Assembly (NCBI GenBank): GCA_003162395.1
Contig: PMON01000078.1
Span: 1 to 64,000 of the forward strand
Source: Acidimicrobiaceae bacterium
Lineage (GTDB): Bacteria > Actinomycetota > Acidimicrobiia > Acidimicrobiales > RAAP-2
Length of the DNA stretch: 64,000 nt
Direction: 5' to 3'
Shown here: in pieces, positions 1 to 8,321 of the stretch
Position numbering within the stretch: the stretch's first letter is position 1
Layout: each line of letters begins with the position of its first letter
Notes under the pieces: model-generated
Told to the model about the DNA's origin: nothing
Seen by the model: only the letters and a program-made list of their open reading frames with translations
Databases searched by the model: none
Position numbers and translations under genes: made by a program

Positions 1-1
1 C

Positions 2-154
2 TGGCACATGCTGAGCGACGGCACCCTCTACTCAGATCCAGGGGATGACTTCTACACCCGTCGCACGCCCGACCGATCACGGCTGCGCGCTGTCGAGCAG
101 CTCCAGCGGATGGGCTACAAGGTCACGCTCGAACCAGTCTCCGAAGTGGCTTAG
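2..154 (+). pseudogene. C-terminal fragment of a transposase-like protein (IS110-like), truncated by window edge
   Basis: Open frame from window start: WHMLSDGTLYSDPGDDFYTRRTPDRSRLRAVEQLQRMGYKVTLEPVSEVA*; resembles transposase C-termini from memory only. Confidence 0.45.
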
Positions 155-348
155 CCAGAATCTTCGCGTCAGCGGTGGCTCCATGGAGCGGCACGTCGCA
201 GGGTCCACCAAGTTGCTTGCACGTCATTGTCTTCATGGTCTCGCTTCCTCTCTGCGGGCAACGGGGACGGGTTGAAGGCGACGAGAGATCTCATCCCCGC
301 CCAGCGCGATGCCGTCGATGCAGCTGTTGGACTCGATCGACGGATGAC

Positions 349-750
349 TCAGCGCAGCTGTTGGATTCGGATGAGGTTGCCCGAGGGGTCTCTGAACGCG
401 CAGTCACGCACTCCCCAGGGCTGTGATGCCGGCTCCTGGAGCACCTCGGCGCCCGACGCCCGAACCTTCTCGAAGGTGGCGTCGAGGTCATCAGAGCCGA
501 AGATCGCAGCCTGCAGCGACCCCTGGGTCACGAGTGCCAGGAGGGCATCGCCCTCGGCTTGCGAACGACCGCCGTGCGGCTGGGACAGCACGATGTCGAC
601 GGGTTGCCCCTGGGCCCCAACGGTGACCCAGCGGAAGCCCTGGGACGCGACGTCGGCGCGGACCTCGAGGCCGAGGGCGTCGCGGTAGAAGCCGAGCGCG
701 GCGTCGGGGTCGTGGACCGGGATGAACATTGCGGAAACAGTGACCGTCAT
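349..750 (-). CDS. VOC/glyoxalase-family protein
   Basis: MTVTVSAMFIPVHDPDAALGFYRDALGLEVRADV...FRDPSGNLIRIQQLR, typical VOC fold motifs; start at internal ATG. Confidence 0.85.
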   Translation of the reverse strand: MTVTVSAMFIPVHDPDAALGFYRDALGLEVRADVASQGFRWVTVGAQGQPVDIVLSQPHGGRSQAEGDALLALVTQGSLQAAIFGSDDLDATFEKVRASGAEVLQEPASQPWGVRDCAFRDPSGNLIRIQQLR

Positions 751-868
751 GCGACAACAGTAGGAGCACCGAGCCGTCGTGTGCTTCTCCGATCCTGCTT
801 GGTCCGAGTGCGAGCCGGGCACCCGGTGCGCCGACGACGCCGCGCTCGGAGCCGAACAGGTCGGCAGC

Positions 869-1324
869 TCAGACCGTGGCCGTGGTACGCGGTGGTCGCG
901 TCGCGAACATGCTCACGCACGACGGAACGACCTCGAGGTCGCGGTGGTCGAGCGCGCGGTATTGCGACGGTGTCACGCCGATGATCTCCGTGAAGCGCGA
1001 ACTGAACGAGCCGAGCGACGTGCAGCCGACGGCGACACAGGTGTCGGTGACCGACTTGCCCTGACGCAGCAGCGCCTTCGCTCGTTCGATGCGTCGGGTC
1101 ATCAGATAGGAGTAGGGAGTCTCGCCATACGCCGCGCGGAACTTCCGCGAGAAGTGCGCAGGCGACATGAGCGCGGTGCGCGCCACGGCCTGGACATCGA
1201 GGGGCTGCGCGTAGTTGCGGTCCACGAAGTCGCGCGCCCGACGCAGGTGCGCGAGATCGGCGATCTCCTCGGGCGACATGCCGACGACCGTACCCGACAG
1301 GTCGCCTGGGCGGTCGATGATCAC
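869..1324 (-). CDS. AraC-family transcriptional regulator
   Basis: Two HTH units: AQPLDVQAVARTALMSPAHFSRKFRAAYGETPYSYLMTRRIERAKALLRQGKSVTDTCVAVGCTSLGSFSSRFTEIIGVTPSQYR. Confidence 0.88.
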   Translation of the reverse strand: MIIDRPGDLSGTVVGMSPEEIADLAHLRRARDFVDRNYAQPLDVQAVARTALMSPAHFSRKFRAAYGETPYSYLMTRRIERAKALLRQGKSVTDTCVAVGCTSLGSFSSRFTEIIGVTPSQYRALDHRDLEVVPSCVSMFATRPPRTTATV

Positions 1325-1546
1325 GGGTCGAAGCTCGAGGTACCTGGTTGCTTACTTCGTCGATCGCGGATGTCGCGCTGCCCCGGCATCTGGAACGGCG
1401 ACTCCACCTCTGCCCCCCCACACGCCGATCTGGGAGTGTCCGATGTCGACACACGGCGTCTGTCGAAGGGTCGACTGGGCAACGCAACGGGTTCGGACTT
1501 CGACGTTGGTCTCGGTGAGCGAACGGAGCCGAACCGGCTGCTGGAC

Positions 1547-2785
1547 CTAGTGGTGATCGAGTTCGTGTTCGCCGTCAGGCGATCCTCCCATCAACTTCAG
1601 CATCGCCATGCCGCCGGTTCGCACAAACCGGACTATGAGGGCGGCAGCCACGATCAGGGCAATGATGTTGAGCACCGTCGTGTAGTTCCACTGGATGGCT
1701 AGCTCGCCGACCTTGGCGTCGCGCACGGTCGGGACCAAACCGAGCAGGCTGAAGAGAAATTCAACCAGATAGCCGGCGAACACCATCGTCACGTAGAAGC
1801 TCGCCAAGATAAAGATCATCATCTTCGTGCCGTAGTACTTCCGATAGATGACCAGAATCGGCAGGATGATCAGGTCCGCAAAAATGAAGCTGATCACGCC
1901 TCCGAAGCTGATGCCCCCGTTCCAAAGCACACCCGCCAGCGGCACGTTGCCGATCGAGCAGACGAAACTGAGGAGACCAACCACCGGTCCGATGATCGGA
2001 CCCCAGATCTTCGACAGCAGCGGGTGGCCAACGGCGAAGAAGTGCTCCCAGAAGCTGTTCGGCACCCAGGCCGCGATGGCTCCGGCGATCAAGAGCCCAA
2101 TGACGACGTCCCTGATGACCGCCGCCCACTCCATGATGAAGATGTTCGAAATGGAGCTGTAGGCCTGTTTCGAACCGAGCCGGTGCCATGGGCCGCCCTC
2201 CTCTTGGATGGTCATGTCCATGGCGGCATGACCTTCCATGGCACCGGCCAAATTCTGGTTGGCCTGCGTGCGTGCGGCCTCGATGAGGCGCTGGCGAAGA
2301 AGGAGCCGGAAGATCAGCGCAATCAGGATGATCATGATCGGACCGCCCACAAACTCAGCGGCCGTGAACTGCCATCCGATCAGGACGGCCAAGATCACGC
2401 CCAGTTCGACCACGAGGTTGGTCGAGGCAATCTCAAAGGCCATCGCCGCGGCGAAACTGGCCCCCTTCTTGAAGAGCGAACGTGCCAGGGCCACCGCGGC
2501 GTAGGAACACGAAGAGGACGCAGCCCCGATGCCCGCGGCGAGCAGGAGGGTCCGAGCACCATCGCCGCCAAGTCGCTTGATGATCGTCTCTCTGCGAACG
2601 ACCGCCTGAACGATCGCCGAAAGCAGGAAGCCGAAGATCAGAGCCCAGAGGATCTGCCACGTCATCGAGGCGGCGTTGGAGAGCGCGTGACCAAGCGCAC
2701 CAAGCCATCTCACTCCCTCGTTCCATCCATGCGTTTCACTCGCCTCCTGACGAGGAATTGTCTCATGGACACTCGCACTGCCCAA
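1547..2785 (-). CDS. Polytopic permease (UPF0718/ArsP-like family)
   Basis: Multi-TM protein with GIGAASSSCSYAAVALARSLFKKGASFAAAMAFEIASTNLVVELG and paired VCSIGNVPLAGVLW repeat. Confidence 0.7.
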   Translation of the reverse strand: MGSASVHETIPRQEASETHGWNEGVRWLGALGHALSNAASMTWQILWALIFGFLLSAIVQAVVRRETIIKRLGGDGARTLLLAAGIGAASSSCSYAAVALARSLFKKGASFAAAMAFEIASTNLVVELGVILAVLIGWQFTAAEFVGGPIMIILIALIFRLLLRQRLIEAARTQANQNLAGAMEGHAAMDMTIQEEGGPWHRLGSKQAYSSISNIFIMEWAAVIRDVVIGLLIAGAIAAWVPNSFWEHFFAVGHPLLSKIWGPIIGPVVGLLSFVCSIGNVPLAGVLWNGGISFGGVISFIFADLIILPILVIYRKYYGTKMMIFILASFYVTMVFAGYLVEFLFSLLGLVPTVRDAKVGELAIQWNYTTVLNIIALIVAAALIVRFVRTGGMAMLKLMGGSPDGEHELDHH

Positions 2786-2960
2786 GACCTGAGGGTTGGA
2801 GTGCGCGCATTCTTCGGACCGAGCGACCGGACAAGTGAAATCCGGCTGACCGGCAATGACGGCGTTACCTAGCCCAACTTCCCGAGAGCCCGGACGACTT
2901 CGCGGCCGGTGACTCGAGGCAGTGACGACATCGCGGCCACCGTTGGCGAGCGCTACAGAC

Positions 2961-2979
2961 AGCCGTCCGCGGAACGGCT
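2961..2979 (-). terminator. Hairpin that would lie just downstream of the ancestral (pre-integration) tRNA-Val 3' end
   Basis: AGCCGT-CCGCGGA-ACGGCT perfect 6-bp stem adjacent to the left att copy. Confidence 0.45.
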
Positions 2980-2995
2980 CTCATGAAGAAACGTT

Positions 2996-3026
2996 GTGGG
3001 CGCTGAGGGACAAAACTCGAACCCCC
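2996..3026. repeat. Left att copy: gtgggcgctgagggaCAAActcgaaccccc
   Basis: 15-bp identity to the tRNA-Val 3' end followed by a 4-nt insertion and 11 further matching bases (ctcgaaccccc). Confidence 0.8.
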
Positions 3027-3136
3027 TACTTTCCTTTGATGAAGGGATAATTGGCCTGTTCAGCCGGGGTCTGAGCGACCCTCAGTTCCGGCAGGCGCTC
3101 AAGGACCTGCACGCCACACTGAGCGATGAGGCCTAG
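2996..3136 (+). other. Start-less open frame, candidate alternate 3' exon-like end of the serine recombinase gene (used only in the excised circle)
   Basis: Frame VGAEGQNSNPLLSFDEGIIGLFSRGLSDPQFRQALKDLHATLSDEA* is in register with the recombinase frame across the shared att core. Confidence 0.6.
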
Positions 3137-3144
3137 GTACACAC

Positions 3145-3384
3145 CTACTTCGCCTCCAGTGCGATGAGTCGCTCCTTGGTGTCATTGAGCTCCCCGGACT
3201 GCTCGGTCACGACGGCCCTGATTACGTGAACGTCGTCTTTCAAGGTAGACATGTTGGTGGAGAGAGTGCCGACGTCTTGCTTGAGGGTGGTTACGTCTTC
3301 AGCCATGCCGGAAACGAGCTCCGTAACGGCATCGAACTTGGAGTGCATGTCCTCCAGCAAGACCTCTAAGTGATTCTTCTCCAT
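3145..3384 (-). CDS. Small coiled-coil protein
   Basis: 79 aa; heptad-like LKQDVGTLSTNMSTLKDDVHVIRAVVTEQSGELNDTKERLIALEAK. Confidence 0.6.
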   Translation of the reverse strand: MEKNHLEVLLEDMHSKFDAVTELVSGMAEDVTTLKQDVGTLSTNMSTLKDDVHVIRAVVTEQSGELNDTKERLIALEAK

Positions 3385-3441
3385 GTCAGTTTGATTGTCC
3401 GGCGCAACGGGAAAAGAGTCAATACTTGAAGTTCAACCCAC

Positions 3442-3675
3442 CTAGTCCCCGTCAGCTCTGGTCAGTTCCTGCTTGAGAGCATCAAGACGCTCAATTGCAG
3501 TGTTTACAAATTTCAAACCACACCCGATGCAATAGTGCCGTTCGTCTCGCCCGTCCTTTACTATGAAGACTGGTTCTCCCTTTGGTAGAGCGTGACTGCG
3601 GCTCTGCCGGCAATAATGAAGGCGACCCGATTCCGCGATCGAGACTGGCTTCAGTAGCGATTTCTCTCTACTCAC
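3442..3675 (-). CDS. Small putative zinc-ribbon protein
   Basis: Alternative GTG start overlapping the helicase stop; HYCRQSRSHALPKGEPVFIVKDGRDERHYCIGCGLKF (Cys/His pattern). Confidence 0.6.
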   Translation of the reverse strand: MSREKSLLKPVSIAESGRLHYCRQSRSHALPKGEPVFIVKDGRDERHYCIGCGLKFVNTAIERLDALKQELTRADGD

Positions 3676-5506
3676 TGAACAGTTCCCGTTCGGCAGTTTC
3701 CGCAATTTCATCTAGTCCCAGCAGAATCTGATCCAACTCTTCCTGTGAGAACTGGCTCCTACTTTTCGTGCCTTGCCCCACGCTCGAATTGGCTTGCCGA
3801 TCAATCGCACCCTTTATGACTTGGAAATTGTTGCGGCCTCGTCGGGTTCGATCCAGGTCTCTTCCCCCGTGCTGCAAGTGCCTTCGACCTAGGATCTGCC
3901 CCACTTTGGTCTTAATCCGTTCATCTAAGAGTTTCCTCTTTGCCTGTCGCGACGCCTGCCTCGTGGGCTGGATTCTTCTCAGCTGCTCGAATTGCTCACC
4001 TGTGCTGACCCCTGCCTCACGCAGTAGTCTCATCGCTTCGGCCACAAGAGGGTCGCCGCTCAGTAACTCAAGGTCCTCGAGGCGCACGTCGTCCTGCGAA
4101 GTAATTGTCGGCAGCTCTCCGGCTGGCCTCGCTGCGACATCGGAGAGTGGGTCCACGTCGTCCTCATCCAGCCCCTCAGGAATGTCTTCGTCAACCAATT
4201 GCGCCAACCAGTCACGGTCGGCCTCTGCAAACTCCTGAAAGTCCTGCCAAACTCCTGTGATGTTTGCCCCAACGTGGAACACAACTACACCTTCGTTCTC
4301 TTGATCGAAGGGATCGATTCCAGGGATCACCCTCATTATGCGGCCGACAAACTGCACGAATGGCCCCAAGTTACTGAAGATGCTGAAGACAGCAGCAACT
4401 GCAAGAAGCGGATGATCGAAACCCTCTCCGAGTTTTCTCACCTGTACGATTACGTCAAGTTCGTGTCGATCGAGCTTTGAGTGGACAAGATCATTGGCCC
4501 TACCTTCTTGCCTACTATGAACGAAGTCTGCCCTCAGACCCCGCTCCGTGTACTTCGCGACAATCTGCTTACAGTGCTCCATGTTTAGAGCGGACGCAAT
4601 GATTTTCAGCCGATTGTCGCCAGACCTCTCTCGAAGCTCCCGCAGCTTTCTAATCGAGGCGTCCGCGATTGTGGAGAGTGACTCGTCGGAACTAACTATG
4701 CTCCGACGGAAGCTTGCGTCCTCTTCTCCAAGCCTTTTTACTTCATCGAGGTCAACTTCTATTTCATGAGAGTCGTCTCCGTCGCGACGAACGTATCTCA
4801 ACGTCCGCGGATTCAGCCTATGCCCGCTGATTCGCTTGACATAACCGTTGCGAACGGCTTCCCGAATGGGGTAGTTGTAAATGATCTCCCCTGCCATGAG
4901 TCGGCCGTCAGCTCTAGATGGAGTCCCACTGACGTTAATGATGCGTGCTCGAGGGAACTTGGCCCTCAGGGTATCCCAGCTCTCAGCAACGTTGTGATGG
5001 CCCTCGTCAAACATTATGAGATCAAAAAAGTCTTCGTCGAGTTGTGAAAGCCACTTGTTATTGTCCCGCTGCAATTGCTGGATATTTGTTACGACAATGT
5101 CTGCTGACTCGAGATCGGATAAGTTGGTACTAGTACCTCGGATCTCTGCTAGTTCCGGGAAGATATCTCCGTCTAGGACTCCACGCTTTTCGTAGAAGAA
5201 CCTGTCGCTACTAGGAGTTAGGTCAGCAACCAACTGCCCAGTGATCCCAACGTTGGGAGCCACTAGCAGCGCACGCTTGGCCCCCACAGCAAATGGCGCC
5301 AGTGCAAGCAATCCTGATTTTCCACAGCCCACGGGAAGTACGAGACCTACTTCACGAGCAGGCTCCTCGCTCGCAAAGTGTTCAGATATCTTCTGAAACG
5401 CCTCTGCCTGGGGCACACGTAGAGCAGGGTTACCTGCAATTGATGGGTTGAGTAGTGCAAATTGGTCTGCTTTCAAGTCGCTCCTCTGCCACATCGCAAT
5501 GCCCAA
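3668..5506 (-). CDS. SF2 DEAD/DEAH-type helicase
   Basis: Walker A-like PVGCGKSGLLAL, motif II DLIMFDEGHHN, motif III VSGTPSR, motif VI QFVGRIMRV. Confidence 0.88.
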   Translation of the reverse strand: MGIAMWQRSDLKADQFALLNPSIAGNPALRVPQAEAFQKISEHFASEEPAREVGLVLPVGCGKSGLLALAPFAVGAKRALLVAPNVGITGQLVADLTPSSDRFFYEKRGVLDGDIFPELAEIRGTSTNLSDLESADIVVTNIQQLQRDNNKWLSQLDEDFFDLIMFDEGHHNVAESWDTLRAKFPRARIINVSGTPSRADGRLMAGEIIYNYPIREAVRNGYVKRISGHRLNPRTLRYVRRDGDDSHEIEVDLDEVKRLGEEDASFRRSIVSSDESLSTIADASIRKLRELRERSGDNRLKIIASALNMEHCKQIVAKYTERGLRADFVHSRQEGRANDLVHSKLDRHELDVIVQVRKLGEGFDHPLLAVAAVFSIFSNLGPFVQFVGRIMRVIPGIDPFDQENEGVVVFHVGANITGVWQDFQEFAEADRDWLAQLVDEDIPEGLDEDDVDPLSDVAARPAGELPTITSQDDVRLEDLELLSGDPLVAEAMRLLREAGVSTGEQFEQLRRIQPTRQASRQAKRKLLDERIKTKVGQILGRRHLQHGGRDLDRTRRGRNNFQVIKGAIDRQANSSVGQGTKSRSQFSQEELDQILLGLDEIAETAERELFSE

Positions 5507-5585
5507 TACGCTAGCGAAATTAGCACTCTCATTATCTGACTGCTAGTGAGCTTCGTCAAGCGGGGCTGAGGAACTCGAAACAGTG

Positions 5586-5599
5586 TTGCAGATATGCAA
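5586..5599. promoter_or_regulatory. Putative operator TTGCAGATATGCAA (minus strand TTGCAT-ATC-TGCAA)
   Basis: Same TTGCAT-N3-TGCAA pattern as the sites upstream of the XRE gene and transfer operon; intergenic, upstream of the SF2 helicase. Confidence 0.5.
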
Positions 5600-5658
5600 A
5601 AGAAGAAACACCATTTTCATGGTGCTCTGTCAAATCAGAGGAGCGCATGAACGCCATG

Positions 5659-6261
5659 CTATCGAAGTTCGCGTCCCTCGCCCTCGACAACGAGATCCGC
5701 ATTCCTCCAAGGCTTGACGTGAGAACTGTAGAAACTGTAGGCGGCAATCCACTTTCGAATCCACTCGTCGGGATTCTCACCGCGCGCCATTAGCCGTCCC
5801 CACGTTGTCTCTTCGCTCGCTCGGACATATACCGCGTAATCAAGCAAGCCCCGTAACTGAGGACGGAGCATGTAGACACCCTCGACGATAACCACTTCAG
5901 GCACTGGAAGTTCGATCCAACTTCCCATTCTGGCAGCGTTCCAGTCGAAACGCTGATAACGCAGATCCTTCGCCCCGCTACGGATAGATTCCAAGACTTC
6001 TGATTGCAGTCTTCGCCAATCGAAGTAGTCTTCATAGCCACCCTCGGGGCTTAGCAATGTCCTATCTTTCTCGGACATATCACTGTAGAAGTCATCCCCA
6101 TGAACGATGGCGACGGGTACACACAAATAGTCAGCCAAATCACGCGCAAGAGTTGACTTTCCAGATCCATCCGGACCATCTATACCAACGACGACTGGTC
6201 GGCTTTTCACGGCCAGAACGCTTGTCGCAATCTCAGAGACTTCAGATTCGGGGAAAGTCAT
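5659..6261 (-). CDS. P-loop kinase (uridine kinase-like)
   Basis: VVVGIDGPDGSGKSTLARDLADYL...HGDDFYSDM...VIVEGVYMLRPQL. Confidence 0.78.
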   Translation of the reverse strand: MTFPESEVSEIATSVLAVKSRPVVVGIDGPDGSGKSTLARDLADYLCVPVAIVHGDDFYSDMSEKDRTLLSPEGGYEDYFDWRRLQSEVLESIRSGAKDLRYQRFDWNAARMGSWIELPVPEVVIVEGVYMLRPQLRGLLDYAVYVRASEETTWGRLMARGENPDEWIRKWIAAYSFYSSHVKPWRNADLVVEGEGRELR

Positions 6262-6698
6262 GTACTCATTGTTTCACGACGCATTTTGCGAGTCAGAGCG
6301 GTATCGACACGTCGATCACGCTCATCATACTCCGATTCGTCCGGAATACGCAGCGGTGAGGGAAGGCGCATCCACTGTGGATTCGCCAAGAGAAGTCGAA
6401 GCGCAAGCAAGTGCACTGTTGTCACTGGAACGGCAACTTCCTCCGAGAGTGCTCGATTGGCAAGCTCGCGGGTGGCCGCTCTCGTGAAGGTTGCGATCCT
6501 TACCGCGCCGGAGGAGCGATCCGCGCTCAGAATTCGAGCAAGCTCAATCATTGTTGTGCTCTTACCTGTGCCTGGTCCAGCCTGCAGACGTGCGTTCCCG
6601 CCTTCATGGCTCAGAATCGCTCGTTGCTCGTCACTCCAATCAATCAACTTTACCTCAGGTGGTTTAGTTCTCCCTAATTGCAAATCGGTAGGCCACAA
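6258..6698 (-). CDS. UvrD/Rep-like helicase N-terminal fragment (146 aa only)
   Basis: SDEQRAILSHEGGNARLQAGPGTGKSTTMIELARIL...IATFTRAATRELANR (motifs Q, I, Ia); later helicase motifs absent. Confidence 0.7.
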   Translation of the reverse strand: MWPTDLQLGRTKPPEVKLIDWSDEQRAILSHEGGNARLQAGPGTGKSTTMIELARILSADRSSGAVRIATFTRAATRELANRALSEEVAVPVTTVHLLALRLLLANPQWMRLPSPLRIPDESEYDERDRRVDTALTRKMRRETMST

Positions 6699-6739
6699 TA
6701 ACTACTGGGCCCGGTCATCGGTGGCTGCCAGTTCCCTCG

Positions 6740-8224
6740 CTATGCCCTTGACCCTGATGGCTTATTATCACTCCGTGCATCGATCACAAGGATGCTGGCC
6801 TCATTCTCTAGCCCAAGATCCTTGAGAATCTTCGCAACTCGAACCTGGTCGCTCGCGGTATAACAGACGATTACCTTGACCGACTTCCGAGTCATATTTG
6901 CTGCTTCATAGATTGGCAGCTGCTTCACAAGGTTTCTCTTGAGACTGGTGTTACTTCCTAGCTTGAACTCGATCAGCGACTTGTCGCCGGCGCCGTAACT
7001 AATCTTGAAATCAACCGGACCGCGGCCATTATTCACTTCACGATTGACATCAAAGTCAGTCTTGCACCAGATCAGTCCAAAGAAGAGTTGCACTTCGGAT
7101 TCCTTTGAGAACGGCTGCCCGTCTCTGTTTATGAGTTTGTAGCCATCCTGATTCTCGACATACTGCTTGAACAAACCAACGCGATCGAGAGCCTCCTCAT
7201 AACTAGTCCACGGTCGCTTGTAAAAGTCAGTCCTAGACTCGAGATCCGCCAAGGTTCGCTTGAGCTGGTCCACCATGACGGACCGTGTATCCGCGACCCG
7301 GGCGGCACTGACATTGTGTGCGCGATTGCCGTCATCCTCCTTGAGCCTGATGTAATAGTCCACCAACTCAGGGAATTTTCCGATTGTGTCTTGCGCCGCT
7401 GCCCGACGGTCCTTCGCAGAAGGTCTTCGCCCCAATCTCGAACGCAAGTAGCTGTTCATTTGGGCTCTTAACTGATCATTTGGAACTGCATCAGGCAGAG
7501 AAGCGGCTTGGCGGATCATGTCCGGATAGCTGATCCATGTGTCATCTCGGGTGAGAATGTCAATCGGAGTAAGCAAGACATAGTCGTTATTACGAACTGG
7601 CAGGCAATACCGTCGCGTCTCCCACGTCTCCGTCGAGTAGTTGAATTGAGCCCGCGGAACCGATACATCTCTACGATGTTTCGGTTGAAGATGTAGCTTG
7701 GCAAATTCTTGGGTGTACTCCAACAGGAAGTGCTTTATGAGATTCGTAGTGAAGTCACTGATACTGTCGCGACCCACGCCACCTCTAATGAGACACAGCT
7801 TCTCTAGGTGGCTCCCACGAGTCACCTCTTCGTTGCCAAAATTCGCCAATATGCTTCCGAGTGACGCAATCAGCGCGGACGCGAAGTCAGCCCCAAGGGC
7901 GTGGCCGCCATTGCCGAGAACTGTGAAGCCCAACCAGTTCTGCTTGACCTCCTTGAATCGGTACCAAGCCGCAGCCAAACCCGGGTCCAGTTCATCGGAC
8001 GCCTTGTCACGTAGGAACAACAGATATTTGATGATTCCTTCATGCAGATCCTGATACTTCCGATTGTCGCTGTTGAAAAGAAGAAAGGGGTCGACAAACA
8101 GGGGCAAGTCTGACACCACGCTTATGTCGAAGGCTCCGTAGTCATCGACTAACTTTGGCTCCACCTCAAAGTGTTGAGAGAAGTAGAGATCCATTATGGA
8201 CATCTCGACGGGTTCGCAGACCAC
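6740..8224 (-). CDS. Large uncharacterised protein with C-terminal PD-(D/E)XK nuclease-like motif
   Basis: C-terminal GPVDFKISYGAGDKSLIEFKLGSNTSLKRNLVKQLPIYEAAN (D...ExK); true start may be 8203 or 8194. Confidence 0.65.
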   Translation of the reverse strand: MVCEPVEMSIMDLYFSQHFEVEPKLVDDYGAFDISVVSDLPLFVDPFLLFNSDNRKYQDLHEGIIKYLLFLRDKASDELDPGLAAAWYRFKEVKQNWLGFTVLGNGGHALGADFASALIASLGSILANFGNEEVTRGSHLEKLCLIRGGVGRDSISDFTTNLIKHFLLEYTQEFAKLHLQPKHRRDVSVPRAQFNYSTETWETRRYCLPVRNNDYVLLTPIDILTRDDTWISYPDMIRQAASLPDAVPNDQLRAQMNSYLRSRLGRRPSAKDRRAAAQDTIGKFPELVDYYIRLKEDDGNRAHNVSAARVADTRSVMVDQLKRTLADLESRTDFYKRPWTSYEEALDRVGLFKQYVENQDGYKLINRDGQPFSKESEVQLFFGLIWCKTDFDVNREVNNGRGPVDFKISYGAGDKSLIEFKLGSNTSLKRNLVKQLPIYEAANMTRKSVKVIVCYTASDQVRVAKILKDLGLENEASILVIDARSDNKPSGSRA

Positions 8225-8321
8225 CCACTCCTACGCGCATCCATGGAGTCGACACCAGGACATTCGCCGCTGAGTTGGAGACTCCGATTACGGAAGTGAA
8301 GGGGTTCCACCTTCGAATGTC

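Noticed and set aside
2975-3052. Alternative frame through the left att copy (ETLWALRDKTRTPYFPLMKG*)
   Set aside because: No start, short, and out of register with the recombinase frame.
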